DNA of 64,000 nt from Pseudomonas sp. KUIN-1 (GTDB lineage Bacteria; Pseudomonadota; Gammaproteobacteria; Pseudomonadales; Pseudomonadaceae). The position numbers and the translations under genes were made by a program. Below are positions 47,868 through 59,068 of this stretch, piece by piece (position 1 is the first letter of the stretch; each line of letters starts with the position of its first letter). Location of the stretch: the NCBI RefSeq assembly GCF_009176725.1, contig NZ_AP020337.1, forward strand, positions 2,728,001 to 2,792,000. The letters are read 5' to 3'. The notes beneath the pieces were generated by a model. The model was given only the letters and a program-made list of their open reading frames with translations. It had not been told where the DNA came from and did not search any database.

Positions 47868-48968
47868 ATGAAGGCGTTATATGCTGGCTGGCTGGTACTG
47901 TGCAGTTGTCTGTGGGTCGGGGCGACACAGGCTGCCTCGGTGGTATTTCTGAGCCCCGGCGCAGAATCAGACGGTTATTGGCTGAGTTACTCCCGGGTCA
48001 TGCAGACGGCTGCCGACACCACCGGCATGTCGCTGAAAATACTCTATACCGAGCGCGACACTCGCAGGTTGCTCGATCTGGCGCGAGCGACGCTGCAAGG
48101 GGACGAGCGCCCGGATTACCTGTTGTTCTCCAACGAGCTGAATATCGCCCCTGAAGTGCTGCGTATGTCCGTGGGCAGTGGGGTAAAGCTGTTTGCCGTC
48201 AACAGTACGCTGAACGCGGACCAGATTCGGATTCTCGGTGACCTGCCATCGCGTTATCCGGACTTCATCGGCAGCCTGGTGGGTAACGATGAGGAGGGCG
48301 GTTATCTGACGGCAAAACGGCTTATCAGTCTCGCGGCGCCTGGCGCGGATGGTCAGGTCATCGACATGCTGGCGTTTTCCGGGACCAACACCACGCCGGT
48401 TTCCCTGCTGCGTGAAAAAGGCATGTTGCGTGCCCTGTCGGAGCATCCAGAGGTGCATCTACGGCAGATTGCGCTGGGTGGCTGGCGACGCGATCGCGCG
48501 CTCGAGCAGGCTCGCGTGCTGTTCAAGCGCTACCCGCAGGCACGCCTGGTGTGGGCTGCCAACGAGCAGATGGCGTTTGGTGCAATGGAGGCATTGCGTG
48601 AGCAGGGCGGCAAGCCGGGGCAGGACGTGTTGTTCAGCGCCATCAACGGCACGTCACTTTCACTGCAGGCTCAGCTCAATGGCAGTCTGAGCGTGGTGGC
48701 GTCAGGGCATTTCACCCTGGGCGGATGGGCGATCATTCTCTTGCACCGCTATGACACGGCCCAACGCCAGGCCCGGCAACAGATCGGCGCACGCATCATC
48801 GATGTGGTTCACGTCGTCGAGCCGCAGGATGCGCAACGTTTTCTGGATGCAGCCAGCAAAGAACGTTACCGGTTCGATATCCAGGCATTCAATGTGGAGG
48901 CTTCTGGCGATGCGTCGCCATTTTCGCTGAAAGGCATGTTGCCGCCTGATCACTCAGGCGGCAGATGA
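47868..48968 (+). CDS. Orphan periplasmic sugar-binding-like protein
   Basis: A 366-residue type-1 periplasmic binding fold (RbsB/LuxP-like). Signal peptide MKALYAGWLVLCSCLWVGAT-QA is followed by the first strand SVVFLSPGAESDGYW; later marks are FIGSLVGNDEEGGYLTAKRL and LVWAANEQMAFGAMEALRE. No permease or ATPase is adjacent, so it probably serves a sensor kinase or cyclase elsewhere rather than transport; this is inference. A hairpin overlaps its last codons. Confidence 0.8.
   Translation: MKALYAGWLVLCSCLWVGATQAASVVFLSPGAESDGYWLSYSRVMQTAADTTGMSLKILYTERDTRRLLDLARATLQGDERPDYLLFSNELNIAPEVLRMSVGSGVKLFAVNSTLNADQIRILGDLPSRYPDFIGSLVGNDEEGGYLTAKRLISLAAPGADGQVIDMLAFSGTNTTPVSLLREKGMLRALSEHPEVHLRQIALGGWRRDRALEQARVLFKRYPQARLVWAANEQMAFGAMEALREQGGKPGQDVLFSAINGTSLSLQAQLNGSLSVVASGHFTLGGWAIILLHRYDTAQRQARQQIGARIIDVVHVVEPQDAQRFLDAASKERYRFDIQAFNVEASGDASPFSLKGMLPPDHSGGR
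48941..48962. terminator. Hairpin between convergent genes
   Basis: GCCGCCTGA-TCAC-TCAGGCGGC is a perfect 9-bp stem within the last codons of the binding-protein gene and 18 bases from the metH stop. It lacks T runs, so termination strength is uncertain. Confidence 0.5.
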
Positions 48969-48979
48969 CCGGTCAGGCG

Positions 48980-51900
48980 TTACTCGTCGTAGCCCAGGTT
49001 CGGTGCCAGCCAGCGTTCGGTGACGCTCAGGTCCTGACCCTTGCGAGCGGTGTAGCTTTCGACCTGATCCTTGTCGATCTTGCCCACGGCGAAGTACTGC
49101 GCCTGGGGATGGGCGAAATACCAGCCGCTGACCGCTGCAGCCGGGAACATCGCGTAGTGCTCGGTCAGGAACACGCCGCTCTTGCCTGCCGTGTGCTCGG
49201 CGCTGCCTTCCGGTAGCGGATCGAGCAGGGCGAACAGGGTGCCCTTTTCCGTGTGATCGGGGCACGCCGGGTAGCCCGGCGCCGGGCGGATGCCCATGTA
49301 TTGCTCCTTGATCAGCGCTTCGTTGTCCAGCGCTTCGTCCTGCGCATAACCCCAGTATTCCTTGCGCACCTGCTGGTGCAGCCATTCGGCGCAGGCTTCG
49401 GCGAGACGGTCGGCAAGCGCCTTGACCATGATCGAGTTGTAGTCGTCGCCTTTGTCCTGATAAGCCTTGGCGACTTCCTCGGCGCCGATGCCGGCTGTGG
49501 TGATGAACCCGCCGATGTAGTCGGTCAGGCCACTGTCCTTTGGTGCAACGAAGTCGGCCAGCGAGAAGTTCGGCTTGCCGTCGGGCTTGATGGTCTGCTG
49601 GCGCAGGTGATGCAGCTTCGCCAACGGCTTGCCGTCATCGTCATAGACTTCCAGATCGTCGTCATTGACCTGATTGGCTGGCCAGAAGCCGAAGACCGCG
49701 CGGGCGCTGATCAGCTTCTCGTCGATCAGCTTGCGCAGCATCTGCGTGGCGTCGGCGTACAGTGCGGTGGCCGCTTCACCGACCACTTCGTCGGTGAGGA
49801 TGCGCGGGTACTTGCCAGCCAGGTCCCAGGAAATGAAGAACGGCGTCCAGTCGATGTACTCGGCCAGCACGTTCAGGTCGATATCCTGCAGGACCCGGGT
49901 GCCGGTGAACGTCGGTTGGGCCGGGGTGTAGTTTTCCCAGTCGAACTGCGGCTTTTTAGCCACTGCAGCGCCGTAACTCAGGCGCTCGGTACGCGCGCTG
50001 CGTGCCGAGGTGCGTTCGCGTACTTCGACATATTCCAGGCGGGTCTTTTCAATGAAGGCCGGCTTCAGCTCTTTCGACAGTAACTGGGTCGCGACGCCGA
50101 CTGCTCGGGAAGCATCGGTGACGTAGATCACGGCATCATTGCTGTATTTGGGTTCGATCTTCACCGCCGTGTGCGCCTTGGAGGTGGTCGCGCCGCCGAT
50201 CATCAGCGGCAGGTGGAAGTCCTGGCGCTGCATTTCCCGGGCAACATGCACCATTTCGTCCAGTGACGGCGTGATCAGGCCGGAGAGGCCGATGATGTCG
50301 CATTTCTCGTCGCGGGCCACTTGCAGGATTTTCTCGGCAGGCACCATTACGCCCAGATCGACGATGTCGTAGCCGTTACAGCCCAGTACCACGCCGACGA
50401 TGTTCTTGCCGATGTCATGCACGTCGCCCTTGACCGTCGCCATCAGGATCTTGCCCTTGGCTTCGGGCTTGTCGCCCTTTTCCAGCTCGATGAACGGAAT
50501 CAGGTGCGCCACGGCCTGTTTCATCACGCGCGCGGACTTGACCACCTGGGGCAGGAACATCTTGCCTGCACCAAACAGGTCGCCGACCACGTTCATGCCC
50601 GCCATCAGCGGGCCTTCGATCACTTCGATAGGCCGCGCGAACCCCACGCGCGACTCTTCGGTGTCCTGCACGATATGGGTGGTAATACCCTTGACCAGCG
50701 CGTGTTCCAGACGCTGATTGACCGGCCAGCTGCGCCATTCTTCGGTTTCGGCTTCCTTGACGCTGCCATCCCCCTTGAACTTGTCGGCAATCGCCAGCAG
50801 TGCATCGGTGCCCTCGGGGTTGCGGTTGAGCACCACGTCTTCGACACAGTCGCGCAGTTCGGCGGGGATCTGGTCGTAGATTTCCAGCTGCCCGGCGTTG
50901 ACGATGCCCATGCTCAGGCCATTACGGATCGCATGCAGCAGGAACACCGAGTGGATCGCCTCGCGTACCGGGTTGTTGCCGCGGAACGAGAAAGATACGT
51001 TGGACACGCCACCCGAGGTCAGCGCATACGGCAGCTCGTCACGGATGTAGGCGCAGGCGTTGATGAAGTCCACGGCATAGTTGTTGTGTTCTTCGATACC
51101 GGTGGCGATGGCGAAGATGTTCGGGTCGAAGATGATGTCTTCCGGCGGGAAGCCCACTTCGTCGACCAGAATGTCGTAGGAGCGCTTGCAGATTTCCTTC
51201 TTGCGCGCTTCGGTGTCGGCCTGACCCAGTTCATCGAAGGCCATGACCACCACCGCCGCGCCATAGCGCTTGCACAGGCGGGCGTGATGAATGAACTGCT
51301 CGACGCCTTCCTTCATGCTGATGGAGTTGACGATGCCCTTGCCCTGGATGCACTTGAGGCCGGCCTCGATCACTTCCCATTTCGAGGAGTCGATCATGAT
51401 CGGTACGCGGGAGATGTCCGGCTCGCCTGCGATCAGGTTGAGGAAGGTCACCATGGCCTTCTTCGAGTCGAGCATCCCTTCGTCCATGTTGATATCGATC
51501 ACCTGAGCGCCGGCTTCGACCTGCTGCAGGGCGACTTCGAGGGCTTCGGTGTAATTGTCTTCACGGATCAGGCGGGCGAAGCGGGCGGAGCCAGTGATAT
51601 TGGTACGCTCGCCGACGTTGACGAACAGCGACTGGCGATCGATGGTGAACGGTTCGAGGCCCGACAGGCGGCAGGCCTTGGGGATGTCCGGAATTTCCCG
51701 CGGCGCGTAACCCGAAACCGCCTCGGCGATCGCCTTGATGTGCGCCGGTGTCGTACCGCAGCAGCCGCCGACGATGTTCAGGAAGCCGCTCTGGGCGAAT
51801 TCTTCGATGATCTTCGCCGTCTGGCTCGGCAGTTCGTCGTATTCGCCAAATGCATTCGGCAAGCCGGCGTTGGGGTGCGCGGAGACATGGGTGTTGGCTT

Positions 51901-52699
51901 TATTGGCCAGCTCTTGCAGGTAAGGACGCAGTTCGCTGGCGCCCAGTGCGCAGTTCAGGCCGACCGAGATAGGTTTTGCATGGCTGATCGAGTTCCAGAA
52001 CGCTTCGGTGGTCTGGCCGGACAGGGTGCGCCCGGATGCGTCGGTGATGGTCCCGGAAATCATGATCGGCAGCTCAAAGCCGACTTCTTCGAATACACCC
52101 TGTACGGCAAAGATCGCCGCCTTGGCGTTGAGCGTGTCGAAAATGGTCTCGATTAGGATCAGGTCGGCACCGCCTTCGATCAGCCCCTTGGTCGCTTCGG
52201 TGTAGTTCTCGACCAGTTCGTCAAAGGTCACATTGCGATAGCCGGGGTTATTGACGTCCGGCGACAGCGAGCAGGTGCGACTGGTGGGGCCCAGCACGCC
52301 GGCCACGAAACGCGGCTTGTCCGGGGTTTCCAGTGTCTTGGCGTCTGCGACCTTGCGCGCCAGGCGTGCGCCTTCGACGTTCAGCTCGTAGACGATCGAT
52401 TCCATGCCGTAATCGGCCTGGGACACCTGGGTGGCGTTGAATGTGTTGGTTTCAAGGATGTCGGCGCCGGCATCCAGATAAGCCTTCTCAATGGCGCCGA
52501 TCACGTCAGGGCGGGTCAGGATCAACAGGTCGTTGTTGCCTTTGACATCACTGGGCCAGTCGGCGAAACGTTTGCCGCGATAATCCTGTTCTTCGAGCCT
52601 GTAGCTCTGGATCATGGTGCCCATGCCGCCATCGAGGATCAGGATCCTCTGTTTCAGAGCAGTGAGAAAGGCTTGATGGCGGGCGCTGCGGTCAGACAT
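48980..52699 (-). CDS. metH: Cobalamin-dependent methionine synthase
   Basis: A 1239-residue four-module enzyme transferring the methyl group of methyltetrahydrofolate to homocysteine. The homocysteine domain has the zinc Cys pair in [12 protein letters not shown] (about residues 313-314). The folate domain contains [11 protein letters not shown] and [10 protein letters not shown]. The B12 domain has [19 protein letters not shown] with the lower-ligand His at about 761, and the C-terminal reactivation domain has [15 protein letters not shown]. Length matches E. coli MetH. There is no room upstream for a cobalamin riboswitch (157 bases to the divergent gene). Confidence 0.96.
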   Translation of the reverse strand: MSDRSARHQAFLTALKQRILILDGGMGTMIQSYRLEEQDYRGKRFADWPSDVKGNNDLLILTRPDVIGAIEKAYLDAGADILETNTFNATQVSQADYGMESIVYELNVEGARLARKVADAKTLETPDKPRFVAGVLGPTSRTCSLSPDVNNPGYRNVTFDELVENYTEATKGLIEGGADLILIETIFDTLNAKAAIFAVQGVFEEVGFELPIMISGTITDASGRTLSGQTTEAFWNSISHAKPISVGLNCALGASELRPYLQELANKANTHVSAHPNAGLPNAFGEYDELPSQTAKIIEEFAQSGFLNIVGGCCGTTPAHIKAIAEAVSGYAPREIPDIPKACRLSGLEPFTIDRQSLFVNVGERTNITGSARFARLIREDNYTEALEVALQQVEAGAQVIDINMDEGMLDSKKAMVTFLNLIAGEPDISRVPIMIDSSKWEVIEAGLKCIQGKGIVNSISMKEGVEQFIHHARLCKRYGAAVVVMAFDELGQADTEARKKEICKRSYDILVDEVGFPPEDIIFDPNIFAIATGIEEHNNYAVDFINACAYIRDELPYALTSGGVSNVSFSFRGNNPVREAIHSVFLLHAIRNGLSMGIVNAGQLEIYDQIPAELRDCVEDVVLNRNPEGTDALLAIADKFKGDGSVKEAETEEWRSWPVNQRLEHALVKGITTHIVQDTEESRVGFARPIEVIEGPLMAGMNVVGDLFGAGKMFLPQVVKSARVMKQAVAHLIPFIELEKGDKPEAKGKILMATVKGDVHDIGKNIVGVVLGCNGYDIVDLGVMVPAEKILQVARDEKCDIIGLSGLITPSLDEMVHVAREMQRQDFHLPLMIGGATTSKAHTAVKIEPKYSNDAVIYVTDASRAVGVATQLLSKELKPAFIEKTRLEYVEVRERTSARSARTERLSYGAAVAKKPQFDWENYTPAQPTFTGTRVLQDIDLNVLAEYIDWTPFFISWDLAGKYPRILTDEVVGEAATALYADATQMLRKLIDEKLISARAVFGFWPANQVNDDDLEVYDDDGKPLAKLHHLRQQTIKPDGKPNFSLADFVAPKDSGLTDYIGGFITTAGIGAEEVAKAYQDKGDDYNSIMVKALADRLAEACAEWLHQQVRKEYWGYAQDEALDNEALIKEQYMGIRPAPGYPACPDHTEKGTLFALLDPLPEGSAEHTAGKSGVFLTEHYAMFPAAAVSGWYFAHPQAQYFAVGKIDKDQVESYTARKGQDLSVTERWLAPNLGYDE

Positions 52700-52856
52700 G
52701 GGGGCTACCTTGAGAAGGTCGATTCTTTAAAGAACGGGATGATAGCAAACCGGAACGGTTTTGGTGGTGTTGCGCCTTTTGCATGAAAATCATTCATGTT
52801 GGAGTGGGTGGTGCCCTTGTAGAATCGTGCCATTTTAATATCAGAGCCCATGGCAT

Positions 52857-55169
52857 ATGCAGCACCGTTTGTTGGCAAGCGTCGCCTTGCTTTTTATCTG
52901 CTGTGCTGTCCAGGCCCAGACTCCTGTACCCCCCGTCACACCGGCATCCCCGGCGATTTCCTATGTAAAGGACATCCAGCCGATCCTCACCGAAAAGTGC
53001 GTTGCCTGCCACGCCTGCAATGACGCTCCCTGCCAGCTGAATCTGGGCAGTGGCGAAGGTGTGACCCGCGGCGCCAGCAAAGTCTCGGTCTATCAGGGCG
53101 AACGCAGCGAGGCGGTTGCGCCGACGCGTCTGTTTTATGATGCGCGTGACACCGACGCGTGGCGCGACAAGGGGTTCTACTCAGTATTGGAAGCGCAGGG
53201 CAGCCAGGCGGCATTGATGACGCGCATGCTTGACCTGGGGCGCAGCGCACCCTTGCCAGCCAACAGCAAGATTCCGGATGACATCGCGCTGGGCATCAAT
53301 CGCGAAAACGTCTGCCCACTGCCCGGCGAATTCAATGCTTATGCGGCTGCCCACACGCAGCAGGGCATGCCGCTGGCGGTCGCCGGCCTGACCGATGCCG
53401 AATACCAGACCCTGCAGCGCTGGCTGGCCGCCGGTGCGCCGGTCGAGCAGCAGGCCATTACCCCGAGTGTCACCGAGGCGGCGCAGATCAATGCCTGGGA
53501 GGCGCAGTTCAACGAACCTGGGGCGAATCAGGCGCTGGTCGGTCGCTGGCTGTTCGAGCACCTGTTCCTGGCGCACATCTATTTCGAAGGCGGTGAGGCG
53601 GGGCACTTCTTCCAGTGGGTGCGCTCGCGAACTCCGAGCGGTAAACCTGTGGACCTGATCGCGCCCCGTCGTCCCGACGACGATCCGGGCAGCGACTTCT
53701 ATTACCGGCTAATCCCCGTGCAAGGAGTGATCGTTCACAAGACCCACATTACCTACGCCATGAGCCCGCAGAAGCTGGCGCGGGTCAGGCAGTTGTTCTA
53801 CGGGGCCGACTGGAAAGTCAGCGCATTGCCGGGTTACGGCCCTGGCCATCGTGCCAATCCGTTTCTGACCTTCGAAGCCATTCCGGCAGCGGCGCGTTAT
53901 CAATTCATGCTCGACAACGCCGAATATTTCGTCCGCACGTTCATTCGCGGGCCGGTCTGTCGCGGGCAGATCGCCACAGACGTGATTCGCGATCAGTTCT
54001 GGGTGCTGTTTCAGGACCCGTCGCACGATCGTTACATCACCGATGCGACGTACCGCGGGGAGGCCACGCCCTTGCTGGCCATGCCGGGGCAGAACGATGA
54101 CGTGGGCAGCGTGCTGAGCCTGTGGCTGTCCTACCGCGACCGACGCAATGAGTATGAAGACCTGCGCCGCGACAGTTACGCGAAAATGCCTGCGCCGGGC
54201 TGGAGCACGCTGTGGGCAGGCAATGACAATGCCTTGCTGACCGTTTTCCGCCATTTCGACAGTGCGTCGGTCAATAAAGGGCTGATTGGTGACGTGCCGC
54301 ACTCCATGTGGCTGTTCGATTACCCGTTGCTGGAGCGTACCTATTACCAGCTGGCGGTGAACTTCGACGTCTATGGCAATGTTGCACATCAGGCCCAGAC
54401 GCGGCTGTATTTCGATTTGATCCGCAACGGCGCCGAGATCAACTTCCTGCGCCTGATGCCTGCCGACCTGCGTGAAGACATGCTCAGTGATCTTTATCAG
54501 GAGGGCGGCAAAATCAAGATGTGGCTGGATTACCAGAAGATCGACGACGATACGCCGACGGGCATCAAGCTCGATGAAAAGGCCGCTCAGCGTGACTTTG
54601 CGTCCAGGCTGATCGAGCGCTTCGGTACCTTGAATGCCGCGCCTGACCCGATCAACCGCTGCACCGGGGCGTATTGCTCGCGGCCTGGCCTCGACAGCAG
54701 CTTCGCTCAGGCAGAACAGGCGCTGAGCCGATTGACGTCGCGTCCTGCGGCGGGTCTGAAGGTCATCGATCAGTTGCCGGAAGCGAGCATGCTGCGCATC
54801 GAGGGCAGCAATGGCAAACGCGTGATCTACAGCATGCTGCGCAACCGCGCGCACAGTAATGTCGCGTTTCTGCTGGGCGAGTCGTACCGCTATATTCCGG
54901 GCCTGGACACGTTGACTGTTTACCCGGGCGTGCTCAGCAGTTACCCGAATTTCATCTTCAATATTCCGGTCGCACAGGTGCCGGCCTTTGTCGATGCCAT
55001 GCAGCAGAGCAAGGATCAGGCGAGTTTCGAGCAGATCGTCCAGCGTTGGGGCATCCGTCGTACTCACCCGCTGTTCTGGAGCTACTTCCACGATCTGAAT
55101 CGCTACGTTCAGGAAACTGAACCGCGCGAAGCGGGTGTGCTGGACATGAATCGCTACGAGAACCTCTGA
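52857..55169 (+). CDS. cti: Fatty acid cis/trans isomerase
   Basis: A 770-residue periplasmic heme protein that converts cis to trans unsaturated fatty acids in membrane phospholipids during solvent or heat stress. It opens with a signal peptide (about residues 1-20, ending VQAQ) and then the c-type heme site CVACHACNDAPC (about 48-59). Length and layout match Cti of P. putida and P. aeruginosa. Divergent from metH. The start at 52857 follows only a weak AGAG site. Confidence 0.92.
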   Translation: MQHRLLASVALLFICCAVQAQTPVPPVTPASPAISYVKDIQPILTEKCVACHACNDAPCQLNLGSGEGVTRGASKVSVYQGERSEAVAPTRLFYDARDTDAWRDKGFYSVLEAQGSQAALMTRMLDLGRSAPLPANSKIPDDIALGINRENVCPLPGEFNAYAAAHTQQGMPLAVAGLTDAEYQTLQRWLAAGAPVEQQAITPSVTEAAQINAWEAQFNEPGANQALVGRWLFEHLFLAHIYFEGGEAGHFFQWVRSRTPSGKPVDLIAPRRPDDDPGSDFYYRLIPVQGVIVHKTHITYAMSPQKLARVRQLFYGADWKVSALPGYGPGHRANPFLTFEAIPAAARYQFMLDNAEYFVRTFIRGPVCRGQIATDVIRDQFWVLFQDPSHDRYITDATYRGEATPLLAMPGQNDDVGSVLSLWLSYRDRRNEYEDLRRDSYAKMPAPGWSTLWAGNDNALLTVFRHFDSASVNKGLIGDVPHSMWLFDYPLLERTYYQLAVNFDVYGNVAHQAQTRLYFDLIRNGAEINFLRLMPADLREDMLSDLYQEGGKIKMWLDYQKIDDDTPTGIKLDEKAAQRDFASRLIERFGTLNAAPDPINRCTGAYCSRPGLDSSFAQAEQALSRLTSRPAAGLKVIDQLPEASMLRIEGSNGKRVIYSMLRNRAHSNVAFLLGESYRYIPGLDTLTVYPGVLSSYPNFIFNIPVAQVPAFVDAMQQSKDQASFEQIVQRWGIRRTHPLFWSYFHDLNRYVQETEPREAGVLDMNRYENL

Positions 55170-55346
55170 AAAACGGGGGCTTCACGCCGCAGGCCCTTGT
55201 GCAACATGGCCTGCGGCCATCTTTACTTCCTGAACGAAATGTATCTTGCGCGATCTTTTTTTCAAAAAAGTGGTCCGAAATGGTGCGCGTCATAGGCCGG
55301 TTTATTCAGCGGCTCATGATTGAAAGTCAGGAAGTAGAGGTTTTTC

Positions 55347-56372
55347 GTGATGTTGATTTCAGTTCAGGCCCTACGGGCGTTCGCAGCGTGGGTCGTGGTG
55401 TGCCATCACTTCATGCAGATTTTTTTCGATTTCAAGGCCAGCGGCCCGGTAGGGCAGTTCTTTGTGTCAAAGGGCGCGGTCGGCGTCGATATCTTCTTCG
55501 TCATCAGCGGTCTGGTGATCTTTTTGTCGACGCAGAACAGCGACATGCCGGCACGGCGCTTCATTCTGCATCGCCTGATTCGCATCGTTCCGGCCTATTG
55601 GCTATACACCGCCGCCATGGGGTTGCTACTGCTGATTGCAGCACCGATGCTCCCGCACCAGGTGATCGGCTGGCAGAATTTCCTCTTGTCACTGGTGTTC
55701 ATTCCTTCCGAGAATCCCGGGGGCTATGGTCTCTACCCGACACTCAACGTTGGCTGGACGCTGAACTACGAGATGTTCTTCTACCTGCTGTTTTCGATGG
55801 TATTCCTCTTTCAACAGCGCCACCGGCCGTTGATCATTGCCGCAGCGCTGTTTGCGGTCAGTGAGGTTCTGGCCCGCGCCGGGCTGATCAGCCGCTTCTA
55901 TGGCAACGACATCATTTACGAATTCCTGTTGGGTATCGGTATCGGCATTCTCTATCGCCGGGGCTGGATCAAACAGGCGCTATGGCTGCCGCTGGCAGGC
56001 ATAGCGGTCGGGCTGTATGCGATCAATAACCTGAGCAACGAACAGCGCCTGCTCAACTGGGGCCTGCCGAGTGCCTTGATCGTGCTGTCGTGCATTTCGC
56101 TGGAGCCTTATTTTCAAGGCAATCGCTTGCTAAAGGTGCTGGGTGACTGCTCGTATTCGGTGTACCTGCTGCACGTTCTGGTGCTGTACGGCGGCTTGCT
56201 GATGGCGCAGCGCTTTGGCCTCAATCCCTATGTGGTCTTCGCCTTCTGCGTGCCGATCATCGCCATCGGTGCCTGGGTCAGTTATGAGTGGATCGAGAAA
56301 GGCCTGTACCGCCGGATGAAAGCCTGGCTGGATGCGCGCAGGGCGGTCAGTCAGGCGCAGGCATTAACCTGA
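55347..56372 (+). CDS. Acyltransferase-3 family membrane protein
   Basis: A 341-residue integral membrane O-acyltransferase with about ten hydrophobic segments. It begins at GTG 55347 or ATG 55350 after AGAGG. Family motifs are [18 protein letters not shown] (with the catalytic His in the first helix region), [16 protein letters not shown] and RIVPAYW. Such enzymes acetylate or succinylate surface polysaccharides or lipid-linked sugars. The substrate cannot be inferred from the neighbours (cti upstream, nfuA downstream). Confidence 0.88.
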   Translation: MMLISVQALRAFAAWVVVCHHFMQIFFDFKASGPVGQFFVSKGAVGVDIFFVISGLVIFLSTQNSDMPARRFILHRLIRIVPAYWLYTAAMGLLLLIAAPMLPHQVIGWQNFLLSLVFIPSENPGGYGLYPTLNVGWTLNYEMFFYLLFSMVFLFQQRHRPLIIAAALFAVSEVLARAGLISRFYGNDIIYEFLLGIGIGILYRRGWIKQALWLPLAGIAVGLYAINNLSNEQRLLNWGLPSALIVLSCISLEPYFQGNRLLKVLGDCSYSVYLLHVLVLYGGLLMAQRFGLNPYVVFAFCVPIIAIGAWVSYEWIEKGLYRRMKAWLDARRAVSQAQALT

Positions 56373-56442
56373 CAAAAATACTGGGACTTTGTGTGAAGCG
56401 GCCGATTGGCGTAAACTGCACGCACGTCTGCGAGGAATTTTC

Positions 56443-57036
56443 ATGACCGCTATCACTATTACCGATGCCGCCCACGATTATCTGGCCGATCTGCTGGAAA
56501 AGCAGAATACCCCGGGCATTGGCATCCGCGTATTTATCACCCAGCCCGGCACTCAGTACGCCGAAACCTGCATTGCCTACTGCAAGCCGGGTGAAGAAAA
56601 ACCGGAAGACAAGGCCATCGGCCTGAAGAGCTTTACGGCCTGGATCGACGGCTTCAGCGAGGCCTTTCTCGATGATGCAGTGGTCGACTACGCCACCGAC
56701 CGGATGGGCGGGCAGCTGACTATCAAGGCACCGAACGCCAAAGTGCCGATGGTCAATGCCGACAGCCCGATCAACGAGCGCATCAATTACTACCTGCAAA
56801 CCGAGATCAATCCGGGCCTCGCCAGCCATGGCGGTCAGGTCACGCTGATCGATGTGGTCGAGGAAGAGACGAAGAACATCGCCGTGCTGCAGTTCGGCGG
56901 TGGTTGCCAGGGTTGTGGCCAGGCCGATGTCACGCTGAAGGAAGGTATCGAGCGCACGTTGCTTGAGCGTATTCCCGAGTTGTCGGGCGTTCGCGATGTT
57001 ACCGACCATACGCAGAAAGAAAACGCCTACTACTAG
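56443..57036 (+). CDS. nfuA: Fe/S biogenesis protein
   Basis: A 197-residue NfuA: an N-terminal degenerate A-type domain (about 1-95) joined to a C-terminal Nfu domain with the cluster-carrying CxxC in [19 protein letters not shown] (about residues 150-155). It delivers [4Fe-4S] clusters to apo-proteins under oxidative or iron stress. The start at 56443 follows GAGGAA. A terminator follows. Confidence 0.93.
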   Translation: MTAITITDAAHDYLADLLEKQNTPGIGIRVFITQPGTQYAETCIAYCKPGEEKPEDKAIGLKSFTAWIDGFSEAFLDDAVVDYATDRMGGQLTIKAPNAKVPMVNADSPINERINYYLQTEINPGLASHGGQVTLIDVVEEETKNIAVLQFGGGCQGCGQADVTLKEGIERTLLERIPELSGVRDVTDHTQKENAYY

Positions 57037-57067
57037 GCGTCTCTTTTTTGCAAGGAAGTTGCTGCAC

Positions 57068-57096
57068 GAAAACGCCCTGACTGTTCAGGGCGTTTT
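57068..57096. terminator. Bidirectional terminator between nfuA and liuD
   Basis: GAAAACGCCCTGA-CTGT-TCAGGGCGTTTTC is a perfect 13-bp stem with A and T ends, placed between two converging genes. Confidence 0.88.
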
Positions 57097-57118
57097 CATG
57101 TGTGGCGGTTGACGAGCG

Positions 57119-59068
57119 TCAGTCCAGCTCCACCAGCACCGCGCCTTCGTTGACCATCTCTCCCTCGTGGCAGTAGAGCGCGGTAATCACTCCGGCGCTG
57201 GCGGCGCGGATGCTGTGTTCCATCTTCATGGCTTCCAGCACCACCAGTTGCGCGCCAGGCTCGACAGCCTGACCCACTTCAACCAATACCCGTACGATGC
57301 TGCCATTCATCGGTGCTGTCAGGCCTGCATGCTGACCCTCACCGACGTCTGCCTGGGCGATGGCGTCCAGGCGGGTGACGGTTTGCACCTCGCCTTGCCA
57401 TTCGAGATACAGCGTATTGCCGCTTCGTATCGCCAGGTGTCGTTGGCGCACACCGTTGTGCTCGACCTGCAAATGCTCGCCACTCAGAGTGAATAACGAG
57501 GGGCTGCTGTTGCGCAGGCAGGTGTTGCGGGTTAGACCGTTGCAGCTCAGTCGCAGATCCGTCTGCGCAGGCAGGCCGGCGCGAAAGCCGCTGCTGACTG
57601 CCCAGGGCGAATACGGATCGGCTTGATCGATGCGTGCCGGTTCGCTCTGGCTGAAGGCCTCGGCAGCGGCCTGCCAGAATGTCTCGTCCGGCTCATTGGT
57701 GTGCGGCAGCAGTTGCGCCTGATGGCGGGGAATGAAGCCGGTATCAAGCTGCGCGGCGGCGAACGCTGGATGCGCGATGATCCTGCGCAGAAACGCCAGG
57801 TTGGTCCTGACTCCGCCCACTGCAAATTCATCGAGCATGGCCAGCAGGCGCAGGCGGGCTTGCTCGCGGTCTTCGCCCCAGGCAATCAGCTTGCCGAGCA
57901 TCGGGTCGTAGAAGGGCGAAATGCTGTCGCCCTCGGCAACGCCGCTGTCCACCCGCCTGCCGGGGCCGGGCGCAGGCTCTCTGTAGAGCTCCAGCGTGCC
58001 GGTGGCCGGAAGAAAGTCGTTGACCGGGTCTTCGGCGTACAGACGGACCTCGATGGCGTGGCCGGTCAGGGGCACCTGCTCCTGGGTGATGGGCAGCGAT
58101 TCGCCTCTGGCGACACGGATCTGCCATTCCACCAGGTCCAGACCCGTGATGTACTCGGTGACCGGATGCTCCACCTGCAGGCGGGTATTCATTTCCATGA
58201 AGAAAAACTCGCCGCGTGCGTCCAGCAGGAACTCCACCGTACCCGCACCGACGTAGCCGATGGCTTGTGCGGCTTTCACCGCGGCTTCGCCCATGGCCTT
58301 GCGCAATGAGGCCGTCAGGCCGGGCGCCGGTGCTTCCTCGACGACCTTCTGGTGTCGGCGCTGAATGGAGCAATCGCGCTCATTGAGGTACAGGCAGTGG
58401 CCATGCCGGTCGGCAAACACCTGGATTTCGACATGGCGCGGGGTGAGCACGTACTTCTCCACCAGCATCCTCGCGTCACCGAACGAGGACAGCGCCTCGC
58501 GTTGCGCCGAAGCCAGCGCTTCGGCCAGTTCGCCCGTATGCTCGACCACTTTCATGCCTTTGCCGCCGCCGCCAGCGGTGGCTTTCAACAGCACCGGGTA
58601 GCCGATACGCTCGGCAGCGGCGCGGAACGTCTCGACGTCCTGTGCTTCACCGTGATAGCCCGGCACCAACGGCACGCCTGCCTGCTCCATCAAGGCCTTG
58701 GCGGCGGATTTGCTGCCCATTGCATCGATGGCCGAGGCGGGGGGGCCGAGGAAAGTCAGCCCGGCGTCTTCGACGGCACGCGCAAAATCGGCGTTTTCAG
58801 ACAGAAAACCGTAGCCGGGATGGATCGCGTGCGCGCCACTCGCCCGGGCGGCTTCGATAAGCCTGTCGATCGCCAGATAACTGTTTGCGGCCTTGCTGCC
58901 GCCAAGGTCCACGCAGAGGTCGGCCTCTCGGCTATGCCGTGCGTCACGGTCGATGGCGCTGTGCACGGCGACCGTGGTAAGGCCCATGTTTTTCGCCGTG
59001 CGCATGATGCGGCAGGCGATCTCGCCGCGGTTGGCAATCAACAGCGTGGTCAGCTCGGGCATGCTCAT
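57119..59068 (-). CDS. liuD: Methylcrotonyl-CoA carboxylase, biotin-carboxylase/BCCP subunit
   Basis: A 649-residue alpha subunit. The biotin carboxylase domain begins LLIANRGEIACRI and carries the ATP-grasp loop KATAGGGGKGMKVV and MEMNTRLQVEHPVTE. The C-terminal biotinyl domain has EAMKMEH with the biotin Lys at about residue 615. It carboxylates 3-methylcrotonyl-CoA in leucine breakdown together with LiuB. Its ATG overlaps the liuC stop (ATGA). Last gene of the liuABCD operon. Confidence 0.95.
   Translation of the reverse strand: MSMPELTTLLIANRGEIACRIMRTAKNMGLTTVAVHSAIDRDARHSREADLCVDLGGSKAANSYLAIDRLIEAARASGAHAIHPGYGFLSENADFARAVEDAGLTFLGPPASAIDAMGSKSAAKALMEQAGVPLVPGYHGEAQDVETFRAAAERIGYPVLLKATAGGGGKGMKVVEHTGELAEALASAQREALSSFGDARMLVEKYVLTPRHVEIQVFADRHGHCLYLNERDCSIQRRHQKVVEEAPAPGLTASLRKAMGEAAVKAAQAIGYVGAGTVEFLLDARGEFFFMEMNTRLQVEHPVTEYITGLDLVEWQIRVARGESLPITQEQVPLTGHAIEVRLYAEDPVNDFLPATGTLELYREPAPGPGRRVDSGVAEGDSISPFYDPMLGKLIAWGEDREQARLRLLAMLDEFAVGGVRTNLAFLRRIIAHPAFAAAQLDTGFIPRHQAQLLPHTNEPDETFWQAAAEAFSQSEPARIDQADPYSPWAVSSGFRAGLPAQTDLRLSCNGLTRNTCLRNSSPSLFTLSGEHLQVEHNGVRQRHLAIRSGNTLYLEWQGEVQTVTRLDAIAQADVGEGQHAGLTAPMNGSIVRVLVEVGQAVEPGAQLVVLEAMKMEHSIRAASAGVITALYCHEGEMVNEGAVLVELD

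Noticed and set aside
50321..52156. 611-residue plus-strand frame inside metH.
   Set aside because: A shadow of metH produced by GC-biased third positions; no protein family resemblance.
52700..52856. Cobalamin or SAM riboswitch before metH.
   Set aside because: Only 157 bases separate metH from the divergent cti gene and no B12-box-like or SAM-box-like sequence is visible.
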